NCBI GenBank assembly: GCA_900471525.1
Contig: UCEZ01000036.1
Coordinates: 62,001-126,000 of the forward strand
Direction of reading: 5' to 3'
DNA from: Hyphomicrobiales bacterium
GTDB taxonomy: Bacteria; Pseudomonadota; Alphaproteobacteria; Rhizobiales; Rhizobiaceae
DNA length: 64,000 nucleotides
Shown piece by piece: positions 46,710-56,255 of this stretch (position 1 is the first letter of the stretch; each line of letters begins with the position of its first letter). The translations under genes and the position numbers were made by a program. Under the pieces are notes generated by a model that saw only the letters and a program-made list of their open reading frames with translations, had not been told where the DNA came from and did not search any database.

Positions 46710-47561
46710 ATGGAAACGCCCTTTCCGTCCTTTGAACCGAATGGCCCGAACGATGAGGCACGCGGTCCGCGCCTCCGGGAAATTCCGCTGCGGCTGATCG
46801 TGCCCAACATGATCACGGTGCTTGCCATCTGCGCCGGCCTTTCCGGCATCCGGCTTGCCTTCGAAAACCGCTTCGAGCTGGCCGTCGCCATGGTGCTGGT
46901 CGCCGCTTTCCTCGACGGCATCGACGGCCGCGTCGCGCGCCTGATGAAGGCGACCTCGAAGTTCGGCGCCCAGATGGATTCGCTCGCCGATATCGTCAAT
47001 TTCGGTGTCGCTCCTGCCCTGGTCCTCTATGCCTTCGTTCTCGATCAGGCCCGCTCGCTCGGCTGGATTGCGGCGCTGATCTACGTGATCGCCGCCGGCC
47101 TGCGCCTTGCCCGCTTCAACGTCATGGCGGAGCGCGAGGTGAAGGCATCCTGGCAGTCGGAATATTTCGTCGGCGTGCCAGCCCCTGCAGGTGCCATGCT
47201 GGTCCTGCTGCCCATGTATCTCGGCCTGTTGGGGCTGGCACCGGATCGCACGATCGCAATCATCTCCTCCGGTTACACGGTCCTGATCGCCTTCCTGCTG
47301 GTCAGCCGCCTACCGGTCTGGTCGGGAAAGTCGGAAAACCGCGTCCGTCGCGATCTCGTCCTGCCGATCATCCTTTTCGTCGTGCTCTATGTCGCGACGC
47401 TGATGAGCTTCACTTGGGAAACCATGGTGATCACAGCCGTCGGCTATCTCGCCAGCCTGCCGTTCGGTGCCCGCAAGTGGAAGAAGAAATACGGCAGCTG
47501 GCCGCTGCATCCGGATCACCCGACGCCGGGAGAAGATGGTCTGCCGGGGGACAAGAATTAG
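46710..47561 (+). CDS. pssA: CDP-diacylglycerol-serine O-phosphatidyltransferase
   Basis: 283 aa, eight membrane segments. The CDP-alcohol phosphatidyltransferase motif DG-x2-AR-x8-G-x3-D-x3-D is DGRVARLMKATSKFGAQMDS, with the final Asp in LAD. It supplies phosphatidylserine to Psd encoded just upstream. ATG at 46710 with AGGAG upstream. Confidence 0.95.
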   Translation: METPFPSFEPNGPNDEARGPRLREIPLRLIVPNMITVLAICAGLSGIRLAFENRFELAVAMVLVAAFLDGIDGRVARLMKATSKFGAQMDSLADIVNFGVAPALVLYAFVLDQARSLGWIAALIYVIAAGLRLARFNVMAEREVKASWQSEYFVGVPAPAGAMLVLLPMYLGLLGLAPDRTIAIISSGYTVLIAFLLVSRLPVWSGKSENRVRRDLVLPIILFVVLYVATLMSFTWETMVITAVGYLASLPFGARKWKKKYGSWPLHPDHPTPGEDGLPGDKN

Positions 47562-47589
47562 GCCGCCGGTTTGCCAATCAGAATAAAAG

Positions 47590-47619
47590 GCCGCCCAGAT
47601 GTCTCGGGGCGGCTTTTTT
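47590..47619 (+). terminator. Intrinsic terminator after psd-pssA
   Basis: Stem GCCGCCC (47590-47596) / GGGCGGC (47607-47613), ten-base loop, then T6 at 47614-47619. Confidence 0.85.
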
Positions 47620-47636
47620 GTGGGAACCGGAAAGCT

Positions 47637-48377
47637 TCAATCCGGCAATCTGTAATCCACGATCCGGTTTTCCCGCACGACGAACAGCTTGCCCGTTTCC
47701 GTCTGATCCGGCCCGACCAGTGGTAGCAGCTTGGCGGCGACTTCCGATGGATGCGGTACGGTCGACGGATCCTCGCCCGGAATGGCCTGCGCCCGCATGG
47801 CGGTGCGCGTGGCGCCCGGATCGACCGAGAGGATACGCAGCGGCAGGCGTTGCGTCTCGCCGGCCCATGTACGGGCAAGGGCTTCGACGGCGGCCTTGGA
47901 GGCGGAGTAGGGCCCCCAGAACGGCTTGCACTTGTGCGCGGCGCTGGAGGACAGGATGAGCGCGCGGCCGGCATCGGATTGGGTCAGCAGCGGATCGACC
48001 GAGCGGATCAGGCGCCAGGTGGCGGTGACGTTGATGGTCATCACCTTTTCGAACACCTTGGCCTCGACATGGCCGATCGGCGAGATGACGCCGAGCACGC
48101 CGGCATTGGCAACGAGGATATCGAGCTTGCTCCAGCGCTCGTGGATGGCACCGCCCAGCTTGTCGATTGCAGCCATGTCGGCAAGATCGAACGGAACCAG
48201 CGTTGCCGGTAATCCGCCCGCAGCCTTGATGGCGTCATCGAGATCCTCCAGCCCGCCAATGGTGCGGGCGCAGGCGATCACCTGCGCGCCGGCCTTGGCC
48301 AGTTCAAGCGCTGTAAAGTAGCCGATGCCGCGCGACGCGCCGGTGACCAGTGCTATGCGGCCCTTGAGATCGATCAT
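47637..48377 (-). CDS. Short-chain dehydrogenase/reductase
   Basis: 246 aa. Cofactor motif TGASRGIGYFTALELAKAGA, NAG at about residue 90 in VANAGVLG, catalytic Ser in ILSSSAAHK and YSASKAAVEAL with Tyr and Lys. SDR superfamily, substrate unknown. Convergent with pssA; purF terminator-like hairpin lies 97 bases upstream. Confidence 0.88.
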   Translation of the reverse strand: MIDLKGRIALVTGASRGIGYFTALELAKAGAQVIACARTIGGLEDLDDAIKAAGGLPATLVPFDLADMAAIDKLGGAIHERWSKLDILVANAGVLGVISPIGHVEAKVFEKVMTINVTATWRLIRSVDPLLTQSDAGRALILSSSAAHKCKPFWGPYSASKAAVEALARTWAGETQRLPLRILSVDPGATRTAMRAQAIPGEDPSTVPHPSEVAAKLLPLVGPDQTETGKLFVVRENRIVDYRLPD

Positions 48378-48473
48378 GTCTGGATGGCTCCGAAATTATT
48401 AAGGCAGGGCTTGCTGCCACAGGTTCGGGCGAATGCGCAAGACGCGCAGCAAAACTATGAACAGGCGAGGGCG

Positions 48474-48505
48474 CTCTCCTTGAACCGTTTCCGGTTCAAG
48501 GAGAG
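48474..48505 (-). terminator. Hairpin directly after purF
   Basis: 14-base perfect stem CTCTCCTTGAACCG (48474-48487) / CGGTTCAAGGAGAG (48492-48505), loop TTTC, three bases after the purF stop. On the minus strand there is no clear U run after it, so it may stabilise the mRNA end rather than terminate. Confidence 0.6.
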
Positions 48506-48508
48506 ATG

Positions 48509-49999
48509 TCAGCCTTTGCTGGCAAGCATCGACAGCTTGGGGCTCGAATTGTCGCCGTTCTTGTCCAGAAGCCGCGTCGGATAGTCGCCGGTGAAATAGT
48601 GGTCGGTGAATTGCGGCCGGGCCGGATTGCGCTTCTCTCCGCCGACAGCGCGGTAAAGACCGTCGATCGACAGGAATTCAAGCGAATCCGCGCCGATGAA
48701 CTTGCACATGGAGGCGAGGTCCGCATGCTGGTTGGCGAGCAGCTTGTCCGCGTCCGGCGTATCGATACCGTAAAAGTCCGGGTGATAGATCATCGGGCTG
48801 GCAACACGGATATGCACTTCGCGGGCACCTGCCTCGCGGATCATCTGCACGATCTTCAGCGATGTCGTGCCGCGCACGATCGAATCGTCGACCAGGATGA
48901 CGCGCTTGCCTTCGATCATGGCGCGGTTGGCCGAATGCTTCAGCTTGACGCCGAAGGCGCGGATCTGTTGTGTCGGCTCGATGAAGGTGCGTCCGACATA
49001 GTGGTTGCGGATGATGCCGTATTCGAACGGGATGCCGCTTTGCTGCGCATAGCCAAGCGCTGCCGGTGTGCCGCCATCTGGCACCGGAACGACAACATCG
49101 GCCTCGACCGGTGATTCCGTTGCAAGATTGATGCCCATGTTCTTGCGCGCGACGTAGACGCTGCGGCCGCCGACGACGGAATCGGGACGGGCGAAATAGA
49201 CATATTCGAACAGGCAGAGACGCTCCGGCTGCGAATTGACCGGCTTGCGGGCATCGATCTGGATCGAGCCGTCGGCCTGGATTTCGCAGATGATGACTTC
49301 GCCGTTTTCAACGTCGCGAATGTACTTGGCGCCGATGATGTCGAGTGCGCAGGTTTCCGAGCAGAAGATCGGCTTGCCGTCGAGTTCGCCCATGACCAGA
49401 GGCCGGATGCCGGTGGGGTCGCGCGCGGCAATGAGCTTGGTGCGCGTCATGGCCAACATCGAATAGCCGCCTTCCATCTGCCGAATGGCATCGATGAAGC
49501 GGTCGGCGGTCGAGGTATGGCGCGAGCGGGCGATGAGATGGAGGACGACTTCGGTGTCTGACGTCGACTGACAGATGGCGCCGGTGGCGATGATCTGGCG
49601 GCGCAGCGTCAGGCCGTTGGTGAAGTTGCCGTTATGGGCAATCGCGATGCCGCCGACTTCCAGTTCGGCAAACAGTGGCTGGACGTTACGCAGCGCCACT
49701 TCGCCGGTGGTCGAATAGCGGGTATGGCCGATCGAGATGGTGCCGGGTAGTTTCGCGAGGATGGCTGGATCGGTGTAATGGTCACCGACGAGGCCCATTC
49801 GCTTTTCTGTGTGGAACTGCTTGCCGTCGAAGGTGACGATGCCGGCCGCTTCCTGTCCGCGATGCTGGAGCGCGTGAAGCCCGAGCGCCGTCAATGTCGC
49901 CGCGTCCGGATGCCCCAGGATGCCGAAGACGCCGCATTCCTCGTGCAGCGTATCGCCATCGATTTCGTCGTTGATCTCTGCGGCTCGCAAATGGGTCAT
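48509..49999 (-). CDS. purF: Amidophosphoribosyltransferase
   Basis: 496 aa from the ATG at 49999 (an ATG at 50041 would add 14 aa). First purine-pathway enzyme. The nucleophile Cys22 lies in HEECGVFGILGH, so a short propeptide must be removed; LHALQHRGQEAAGI follows. The PRPP site is VILVDDSIVRGTTS. Its upstream region holds two large hairpins (50056-50095, 50107-50153). Confidence 0.94.
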   Translation of the reverse strand: MTHLRAAEINDEIDGDTLHEECGVFGILGHPDAATLTALGLHALQHRGQEAAGIVTFDGKQFHTEKRMGLVGDHYTDPAILAKLPGTISIGHTRYSTTGEVALRNVQPLFAELEVGGIAIAHNGNFTNGLTLRRQIIATGAICQSTSDTEVVLHLIARSRHTSTADRFIDAIRQMEGGYSMLAMTRTKLIAARDPTGIRPLVMGELDGKPIFCSETCALDIIGAKYIRDVENGEVIICEIQADGSIQIDARKPVNSQPERLCLFEYVYFARPDSVVGGRSVYVARKNMGINLATESPVEADVVVPVPDGGTPAALGYAQQSGIPFEYGIIRNHYVGRTFIEPTQQIRAFGVKLKHSANRAMIEGKRVILVDDSIVRGTTSLKIVQMIREAGAREVHIRVASPMIYHPDFYGIDTPDADKLLANQHADLASMCKFIGADSLEFLSIDGLYRAVGGEKRNPARPQFTDHYFTGDYPTRLLDKNGDNSSPKLSMLASKG

Positions 50000-50055
50000 C
50001 GCTGTTGGCCTTTGGTTGAACGGCTGGAACGCGTTTCGCATATTGTATCAGGTCT

Positions 50056-50095
50056 CTACAGCGCCGCGCATCACTCATGATGCGCGGCGCTGTAG
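50056..50095. repeat. 18-base-stem hairpin upstream of purF
   Basis: CTACAGCGCCGCGCATCA (50056-50073) and its exact inverse (50078-50095) around loop CTCA. Followed on the plus strand by CACTTTTGTTTT. Lies between the cvpA end and purF start, so it may end cvpA transcription or shape the purF leader. No similar copy seen in the window. Confidence 0.7.
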
Positions 50096-50106
50096 CACTT
50101 TTGTTT

Positions 50107-50153
50107 TGCTGCATAATTCTTAAATTCGATCCGGATCTAAGAATTATGCAGCA
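50107..50153. repeat. Palindromic repeat between cvpA and purF (family C)
   Basis: 16-base exact arms TGCTGCATAATTCTTA (50107-50122) / inverse (50138-50153). The centre has ATTCGATCCGGAT. It resembles a short palindrome scattered in Rhizobium genomes, with TGCTGCAT ends and TTAAATCG-like middle, as in 50938-50985. Confidence 0.65.
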
Positions 50154-50211
50154 GGCCTTCAAGTCGATGAGACCTGAAGGTTTCACATGTCATCCTTGCA
50201 AAATGGACAGA

Positions 50212-50227
50212 GCCCGCCAAAGCGGGC
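50212..50227 (-). terminator. Possible weak cvpA terminator
   Basis: GCCCGC (50212-50217) and GCGGGC (50222-50227), 20 bases after the cvpA stop on the minus strand. Extended pairing AGAGCCCGCC/GGCGGGCTCT-like on both sides. T run afterwards is weak. Confidence 0.45.
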
Positions 50228-50247
50228 CCTCATTCTATCATGCGGCC

Positions 50248-50862
50248 TTAACCGTTGGTCGCCGCGCCATTGGTCGCAGGCGTTTCTTCGGCCGGCGGCT
50301 GGGTGGTCGTGCCGCCCGTGCCTTCGTTTTCGCCTTCGCCGGTCGTATCCTTGCCGCGCAGGCGGTCGAGGATGGTGGCGTCGGCATTTTCCGGCAAAAG
50401 CGCGATCAGCTTGCCGCCGAGATTGTCGAGCAGCGGCTTGGACTTCGCGGTCGTCACCCAGACCGGCTGCTGCTGCGGCGCCACCAGCCAGTTGAAGAAC
50501 AGCATGGCGACGACGACGAGCAGAACGCCACGGGCTGCTCCGAAGAGGAAGCCAAGTGTGCGATCAAGCGCGCCGATGCGGCTGTCGATGATGAAATCGG
50601 CGATCCGCATGGTGATGAACGAGACGACGATCAGGGCGATGAGGAAGACCACGCCGGCCGATCCGATCATCGCAACGGTATCGCTGCTGGTGTAGTTCTT
50701 CGCATAGGGCAGGAGATATGGATAAAGGAAGTAGGCAGCAGCGGCAGCGCCGACCCAGCTTGCGACGGACAGGACTTCCCGGGAGAAGCCGCGGACCATG
50801 GCCAGGATAGCCGAGAAAAGCGCGACGCCGAGAACGATACCGTCGAGAATTGTAATGGGCAT
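50248..50862 (-). CDS. cvpA: CvpA family membrane protein
   Basis: 204 aa, four membrane segments (ITILDGIVLGVALFSAILAM, ASWVGAAAAAYFLYPYLLPY, VFLIALIVVSFITM, GAARGVLLVVVAMLFFNWLV). N-terminal half matches the CvpA domain; the C-terminal 40 aa are Glu/Gly/Thr-rich and disordered. CvpA often lies beside purF, as here. Function in envelope or host adaptation is not settled. RBS TAGGA before ATG 50862. Confidence 0.9.
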   Translation of the reverse strand: MPITILDGIVLGVALFSAILAMVRGFSREVLSVASWVGAAAAAYFLYPYLLPYAKNYTSSDTVAMIGSAGVVFLIALIVVSFITMRIADFIIDSRIGALDRTLGFLFGAARGVLLVVVAMLFFNWLVAPQQQPVWVTTAKSKPLLDNLGGKLIALLPENADATILDRLRGKDTTGEGENEGTGGTTTQPPAEETPATNGAATNG

Positions 50863-50937
50863 ATTTGTCCTACTCCGAAACCGCCTGCTGCGCCGCGCAT
50901 CCTGCCGGACGCACAAAGGACGCAGCCCCCTTTGTAT

Positions 50938-50985
50938 CTGCAGCATGGCTTTTAAATCGACAGCGATTCAAAAGCCATGCTGCAG
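50938..50985. repeat. Palindromic repeat upstream of cvpA (family C)
   Basis: 16-base arms CTGCAGCATGGCTTTT (50938-50953) / inverse (50970-50985), with inner AATCG/CGATT pairing. Ends (GCTGCA, GCAT) and middle resemble 50107-50153, so cvpA is flanked by two members. Confidence 0.65.
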
Positions 50986-51101
50986 CGCGACCCCGCGTTA
51001 ATTTTCCGTGAACCATATATCATGACGCGGGAAGCGTCTTTCGATGGTCCGTGATTGAACACTGTTTTCACAGGAATTCGCCGTTTTAAACAGCGGTTTC
51101 C

Positions 51102-52505
51102 CTAGTCATCATTATCCGCCTGCTTCAGCGCTCCCTTCGAGCCGGCAATGCGCGCTACCAGATCCGGCAGGCTTTCCATCTCCGCCCAGCTCATGCCGTT
51201 GCCCTTGGGCAGGTCGGCGGAGGCAGACGGCAGGACGGCCTGTGAAAAGCCTAGTTTTTCGGCTTCTTTAAGGCGCTGGGCGGTGTGCGCAACCGGCCGG
51301 ATGGCCCCGGACAGACTGACTTCGCCGAAATAGACGCAATCGGAGGGAAGGGCAAGACCGGCAAGCGACGAAACCAGTGCGGAAGCGACCGCAAGGTCGG
51401 CTGCGGGCTCGGAAATGCGGTATCCCCCGGCAATATTGAGATAAACGTCATGCTGTCCGAGCCGAACGCCGCAATGGGCTTCGAGCACGGCGAGGATCAT
51501 CGACAGCCGTGCGGAGTCCCAGCCGACGACGGCGCGGCGCGGCGTGCCGAGCGAGGTCGGGGCCACCAGCGCCTGCACTTCGACCAGGACCGGCCGCGTT
51601 CCTTCCATGCCGGCAAAGACGGCGGCGCCCGGCGATTTCGAATTGCGCTCACCGAGAAACAGTTCCGACGGATTGGTGACTTCGCGAAGCCCTTTGTCCG
51701 ACATCTCGAACACGCCGATCTCGTCGGTCGGGCCGAAGCGGTTTTTCACCGTACGCAGGATGCGGTAATGATGGCCGCGATCGCCTTCGAAATACAGCAC
51801 GGCATCGACCATATGCTCGACGACACGAGGGCCTGCGATCTGGCCTTCCTTGGTGACGTGGCCGACAAGCACGACGGTTGCGCCTGTCTGCTTGGCAAAC
51901 CGGATCATCGCCTGAACACCGGTGCGCACCTGCGTCACCGTGCCCGGTGCCGAATCGGCCGTATCGCTCCACAGCGTCTGGATCGAATCGATGATGGCGA
52001 GGTCGGGCCGCTTGCCTTCGCCGAGCGTCGCGAGAATATCCTCGACATTGGTTTCCGCGGCCAGCAGCACGTCGGTATCGGCAGCGCCGAGGCGTTGCGC
52101 GCGCAGACGCACCTGCGCCACAGCCTCTTCGCCCGAGACATAGATGATCCGGTGCCCGCGCCGCGACAGGGCGGCCGCTGCCTGCATCAGGACCGTCGAT
52201 TTGCCGATGCCGGGGTCACCGCCGATCAACACTGCCGAGCCGCGCACGAACCCACCGCCGGTCGCCCGGTCAAGCTCGGAAATGCCCGTCTGGATGCGCG
52301 GCGCATCCTCGATCTCGCCCGACAGCGTCGTCAGCGCCACCGGTCGGCCCTTTTTCGGCGTCCGGCCCGGCCCGCCGCCAATGCCGCCCATCGGGTCTTC
52401 CTCGACAATGGTGTTCCACTGGCCGCAGCCTTCGCATTTTCCCACCCAACGGGCGTGAACTGTGCCGCAGTTCTGGCAGATGAATTGTGTCCGGGCTTTC
52501 GCCAT
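51102..52505 (-). CDS. radA: DNA repair protein RadA
   Basis: 467 aa. Hexameric helicase-like ATPase promoting branch migration. N-terminal zinc finger CQNCG-x8-KCEGCGQW, Walker A GGDPGIGKST, the RadA-specific KNRFGPTDE (about residue 258), and the C-terminal Lon-protease-like domain (SLGTPRRAVVGWDSARLSMI). Start ATG at 52505; a TTG three bases earlier is less likely. Confidence 0.96.
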   Translation of the reverse strand: MAKARTQFICQNCGTVHARWVGKCEGCGQWNTIVEEDPMGGIGGGPGRTPKKGRPVALTTLSGEIEDAPRIQTGISELDRATGGGFVRGSAVLIGGDPGIGKSTVLMQAAAALSRRGHRIIYVSGEEAVAQVRLRAQRLGAADTDVLLAAETNVEDILATLGEGKRPDLAIIDSIQTLWSDTADSAPGTVTQVRTGVQAMIRFAKQTGATVVLVGHVTKEGQIAGPRVVEHMVDAVLYFEGDRGHHYRILRTVKNRFGPTDEIGVFEMSDKGLREVTNPSELFLGERNSKSPGAAVFAGMEGTRPVLVEVQALVAPTSLGTPRRAVVGWDSARLSMILAVLEAHCGVRLGQHDVYLNIAGGYRISEPAADLAVASALVSSLAGLALPSDCVYFGEVSLSGAIRPVAHTAQRLKEAEKLGFSQAVLPSASADLPKGNGMSWAEMESLPDLVARIAGSKGALKQADNDD

Positions 52506-52666
52506 CAAATTTCGCTTTCGGGGAAGTCTTCAGAGGTGGAGGATGCGGACATGGGAGACGCGAGGGTAAAGCAGAAGCAGATCAGCCGGTTAAAAATAGC
52601 GGTGATCTCGTTTTGTTCCAATTTATAGCATCATTTTCTCGATTCCAAGCCCGCAATCTGGAAAAG

Positions 52667-53830
52667 CTATTCGACCTCGATATAGGCCCGCTCATACCGC
52701 GACCCAAGGCTCGTCAGCACCTCATAGCCGATCGTCCCGCCGGCTCTTGCGACGTCGTCGATCGCGACATTGTTGCCGAAGAGTTCGATGTAATCGCCCG
52801 GCCGAACCGCATTTTCCGGCAGGTCGGTGACGTCGAACAGGCTGAGATCCATGGTGACGCGGCCGAGATGGGGAATCTTCTGACCATGCAGGAAGCCGAA
52901 GGCTCCGGACGGCGTTGCCTGGCGCAGGGTGACGCCGCCGCCGGAGACGGAGCGGTGGTAGCCATCGGCATAGCCGATGGCGACGATCGCCACGCGGCTG
53001 TCCCGGGCAAATTGCGCCGAGGCGCCATAGCTTGCCGTCTCGCCGGTCCTGACGCGGCGGATCTGCAGGATGCGTGCCTCAGCCGTTACCACCGGCTTCA
53101 TCGGGTTGGTCATACCGTTGACAGCCTCTCCGCCATAGGCGGCAATGCCCGGCCGGGTGAGGTCAAAATGAAAGTCAGGTCCAAGGTGGACGCCGGCAGA
53201 GTTGGCAAGACTTGATTCGATACCTTCGAAAGCGGCGGTAACCGTCTGGAATGATTCCAGCTGCCGACGGTTGAGCGGATGCCCCGGATCGTCGGCGCAG
53301 GCAAGGTGGCTCATCACAAGAATGGGCGAAAAGCTGGCCGGCCGGGCAGGGTCGTTCGCGAGCGCCAGGGCTTCATCGGCGCTGAGCCCCAGGCGGTTCA
53401 TGCCCGTATCGACATGAAGGACGCATGGATGATCGCCGCGCTCCGACAGCGCAGACATGAAGAAGGCAAGCTGTTCCTCGGAGTTGATGATCGGAACCAG
53501 GCCGTTATCGAAGAAAAGCCGCTCGTTGCCGGGCCACATGCCGGCGAGAATATAGATCCGGCCATCCGGGACTAGCGGGCGAAGTGCCGCGCCTTCCTCG
53601 GCATTGGCAACGAAGAAGTCCCGTGCGCCGGCGGCATAGAGTGTCTCTGCCGCAGGTTTGACGCCGATGCCATAGGCATTGGCCTTCAGGACCGCTGCTG
53701 CCCGCGCCTTGCCGGACAGCTTGTTCATCTTCTTCCAATTGTCAGCGAGCGCGCCGAGATCGATGGTCAGACGGTTGGAGGCGGCCTCGAAGGCCGGAAA
53801 CGTGGATGGGGGATTTTGCGATATAGCCAT
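52667..53830 (-). CDS. alr: Alanine racemase
   Basis: 387 aa PLP enzyme making D-alanine for peptidoglycan. PLP Lys49 is in VLKANAYGIG. Other signatures: HVDTGMNRLGL, the second catalytic Tyr in GETASYGASA, and the C-terminal barrel (GRVTMDLSLFDVTDL). The frame extends upstream to 53962 but MAISQ at 53830 is the natural start. Located between dnaB/terC and radA as in other rhizobia. Confidence 0.94.
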   Translation of the reverse strand: MAISQNPPSTFPAFEAASNRLTIDLGALADNWKKMNKLSGKARAAAVLKANAYGIGVKPAAETLYAAGARDFFVANAEEGAALRPLVPDGRIYILAGMWPGNERLFFDNGLVPIINSEEQLAFFMSALSERGDHPCVLHVDTGMNRLGLSADEALALANDPARPASFSPILVMSHLACADDPGHPLNRRQLESFQTVTAAFEGIESSLANSAGVHLGPDFHFDLTRPGIAAYGGEAVNGMTNPMKPVVTAEARILQIRRVRTGETASYGASAQFARDSRVAIVAIGYADGYHRSVSGGGVTLRQATPSGAFGFLHGQKIPHLGRVTMDLSLFDVTDLPENAVRPGDYIELFGNNVAIDDVARAGGTIGYEVLTSLGSRYERAYIEVE

Positions 53831-53966
53831 AGCGAGAGAGATACAGCCAAGCGGCGGCGCCTGCAATCGCCGACGCCCTTGATCGAGTGCCCCGCCGCCT
53901 CTTTCGAGAGGAAGGTGAGTTGTGGCGGCAGGCGCGAAGTCTCGCTGCTTGCCGCCGTTCAACTGC

Positions 53967-54611
53967 TTACATCAGCGAGGACGTGATCAGCGGCTCAACT
54001 TCCATGAAGCCTTCGTAGATCATCTTCACCGCGACGAAAAGAATGATGGCGAGGCCGAGATAGGAGATCCAGTGGAACCTGGCGAGCAGCTTGGCGATGA
54101 ACGATGCGGCAATGCCCATCAGGGCGACGGAGACGGCAAGGCCGATGATGAGGATGTTGGGGTGCTCGCGCGCGGCGCCGGCAACGGCCAGCACGTTGTC
54201 GAGCGACATCGACACATCGGCGACGACGATCTGAATGGCTGCCTGCTTCAGCGTCTTGCGCGGCGCGCCGTTGCCGACGGTGCCGCTTTTGTCCACATCT
54301 TCGCCGGTCAGCGTTTCCAGGCCTTCGTTTTCTTCCTTTGCAGAAGTCCGCAGCTCACGCCACATCTTCCAGCAGACCCACAGGAGGAGAATGCCGCCGA
54401 CGAGCAGGAGGCCGAGGATCTGCAGCAACTGCGTGGCGAGAAGGGCAAAGATGATACGCAGAACGGTGGCCGCTGCGATCCCGATCAGGATCGCCTTGCC
54501 GCGCTGTTCCTTGGGAAGTCCGGCTGCCGCAAGACCGATGACGATGGCATTGTCGCCTGCGAGCACGAGATCGATCGCAAGCACCTGCAGCAGCGCGATA
54601 AAGGCATCCAT
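53967..54611 (-). CDS. TerC family integral membrane protein (YjbE type)
   Basis: 214 aa, seven membrane segments. Metal-binding acidic residues typical of TerC occur: VLAIDLVLAGDNAIVIGLAA (residues 10-29) and QIVVADVSMSLDNVLAVAGA (about 130). A charged loop (KEENEGLETLTGEDVDKSG) divides the protein. TerC proteins likely export manganese or calcium in association with secretion. Between dnaB and alr. Confidence 0.9.
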   Translation of the reverse strand: MDAFIALLQVLAIDLVLAGDNAIVIGLAAAGLPKEQRGKAILIGIAAATVLRIIFALLATQLLQILGLLLVGGILLLWVCWKMWRELRTSAKEENEGLETLTGEDVDKSGTVGNGAPRKTLKQAAIQIVVADVSMSLDNVLAVAGAAREHPNILIIGLAVSVALMGIAASFIAKLLARFHWISYLGLAIILFVAVKMIYEGFMEVEPLITSSLM

Positions 54612-54752
54612 GAGATTTCCCCAATTTCAGATAGGCACCGTAGTCGTTGATGCGGCGGATGGTTTGCTCGTTTTCTTTTCGATTATCCGGAAGCCCGGCA
54701 ATTTGCAATGTGTCGGCGATCGTTGTGCGCTGAGGCGGCGGCCTTTTACCGG

Positions 54753-56255
54753 TCAGTGCTCCTCGTATTGCGTGAACGACGGATCGGCCAGATCGGTGAA
54801 ACGGGTGAATTCCGATTGGAAGGCGAGCTTGACCGTGCCGGTCGGCCCGTGACGCTGCTTGGCGATGATCACGTCCGCCGTGCCCTTGACGGATTCGAAC
54901 TTCTGCTTCCACTCTTCGTATTTTGGGTCGAACTCGTCGCGCGGTTCCGTGTTCTTGACGTAATATTCTTCGCGGAACACGAACAGAACGACGTCGGCGT
55001 CCTGCTCGATCGAGCCGGATTCGCGAAGGTCGGAGAGCTGTGGGCGCTTGTCTTCGCGGCTTTCCACCTGACGGGACAGCTGCGAGAGCGCAATGATCGG
55101 CACGTTCAGCTCCTTGCCGAGCGCCTTCAGGCCCGTTGTGATCTGGGTGATTTCCTGCACGCGGTTGTCGCTCGATTTTCCCGAGCCCGTCATCAGCTGG
55201 ATATAGTCCACCACGAGGCAATCGAGGCCGCGCTGGCGCTTCAGGCGGCGGGCGCGGGCCGAAAGCTGGGCGATCGAGATACCACCGGTCTGGTCGATAT
55301 AGAGTGGCGTCTTCTGCATCGTCTGCGAGAAGCCCACCAGTTTCTCGAATTCGGCCTCGGAGATGTCGCCGCGCCGGATCTTGGACGACGAGACGTCGGT
55401 CTGCTCGGAGATGATACGCGTTGCCAGCTGTTCGGAGGACATTTCCAGCGAATAGAAACCGACGACCCCGCCGTTCTTCGCCTTGAACGACCCGTCGGCC
55501 TGGACTTCCGGCTCATAGGCGTGGGCGACATTCCAGGCGATATTGGTGGCAAGCGAGGTCTTGCCCATGCCCGGGCGTCCGGCAAGCACGATCAAGTCGG
55601 AGCGCTGCAAGCCGCCCATGCGGGCATCGAGCGAATGGATGCCGGTGGAAATACCGGAGAGATGACCGTCGCGCTCGAAGGCCTGGCCTGCCATGTCGAT
55701 CGCGAGCGCCACGGCGTCGTTGAAGGCCTGGAAACCGCCGTCGTAGCGGCCGGTTTCGGCCAGTTCGAACAGACGACGCTCGGCGTCTTCGATCTGGCTC
55801 TGCGGCGGCATGTCGAGCGGCGCGTCATAGGCGATATTGACCATGTCCTCACCGATGGTGATCAGTGAGCGACGCAGCGCCAGATCGTAAATCGCCCGGC
55901 CATAGTCTTCCGCATTGATGATGGAGACGGCTTCCGAGGCGAGACGCGCCAGATATTGCGCCACCGTCATGTCGCCGACTTTCTCATCGGCCTTGAGGAA
56001 AGTCTTGATGGTCACCGGATTGGCGGTCTTGCCCATGCGGATGATATCGCCGGCAACTTCAAAGATCTTGCGGTGCAGCGGCTCGTTGAGATGCACGGGC
56101 TTCAGGAAGTCCGAGACGCGGTAGAAGGCATCGTTGTTGACGAGGATGGCGCCCAACAGAGCCTGTTCGGCCTCAAGGTTGTTCGGGGCCTCGCGATACT
56201 GTGCTTCGGCCTGTTCCTTGGCGATGGGGGCAAGTCTGCGCGCGATCTCGTTCAT
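54753..56255 (-). CDS. dnaB: Replicative DNA helicase DnaB
   Basis: 500 aa. N-terminal DnaG-interacting domain (EAPNNLEAEQALLGAILVNN) and C-terminal RecA fold. Walker A is AGRPGMGKTSLA, Walker B region is QRGLDCLVVDYIQLM, and the arginine-rich end contains IAKQRHGPTG. I use the ATG at 56255 (length about that of other rhizobial DnaB) with GGGACG upstream; an ATG at 56336 would add 27 aa. Confidence 0.96.
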   Translation of the reverse strand: MNEIARRLAPIAKEQAEAQYREAPNNLEAEQALLGAILVNNDAFYRVSDFLKPVHLNEPLHRKIFEVAGDIIRMGKTANPVTIKTFLKADEKVGDMTVAQYLARLASEAVSIINAEDYGRAIYDLALRRSLITIGEDMVNIAYDAPLDMPPQSQIEDAERRLFELAETGRYDGGFQAFNDAVALAIDMAGQAFERDGHLSGISTGIHSLDARMGGLQRSDLIVLAGRPGMGKTSLATNIAWNVAHAYEPEVQADGSFKAKNGGVVGFYSLEMSSEQLATRIISEQTDVSSSKIRRGDISEAEFEKLVGFSQTMQKTPLYIDQTGGISIAQLSARARRLKRQRGLDCLVVDYIQLMTGSGKSSDNRVQEITQITTGLKALGKELNVPIIALSQLSRQVESREDKRPQLSDLRESGSIEQDADVVLFVFREEYYVKNTEPRDEFDPKYEEWKQKFESVKGTADVIIAKQRHGPTGTVKLAFQSEFTRFTDLADPSFTQYEEH

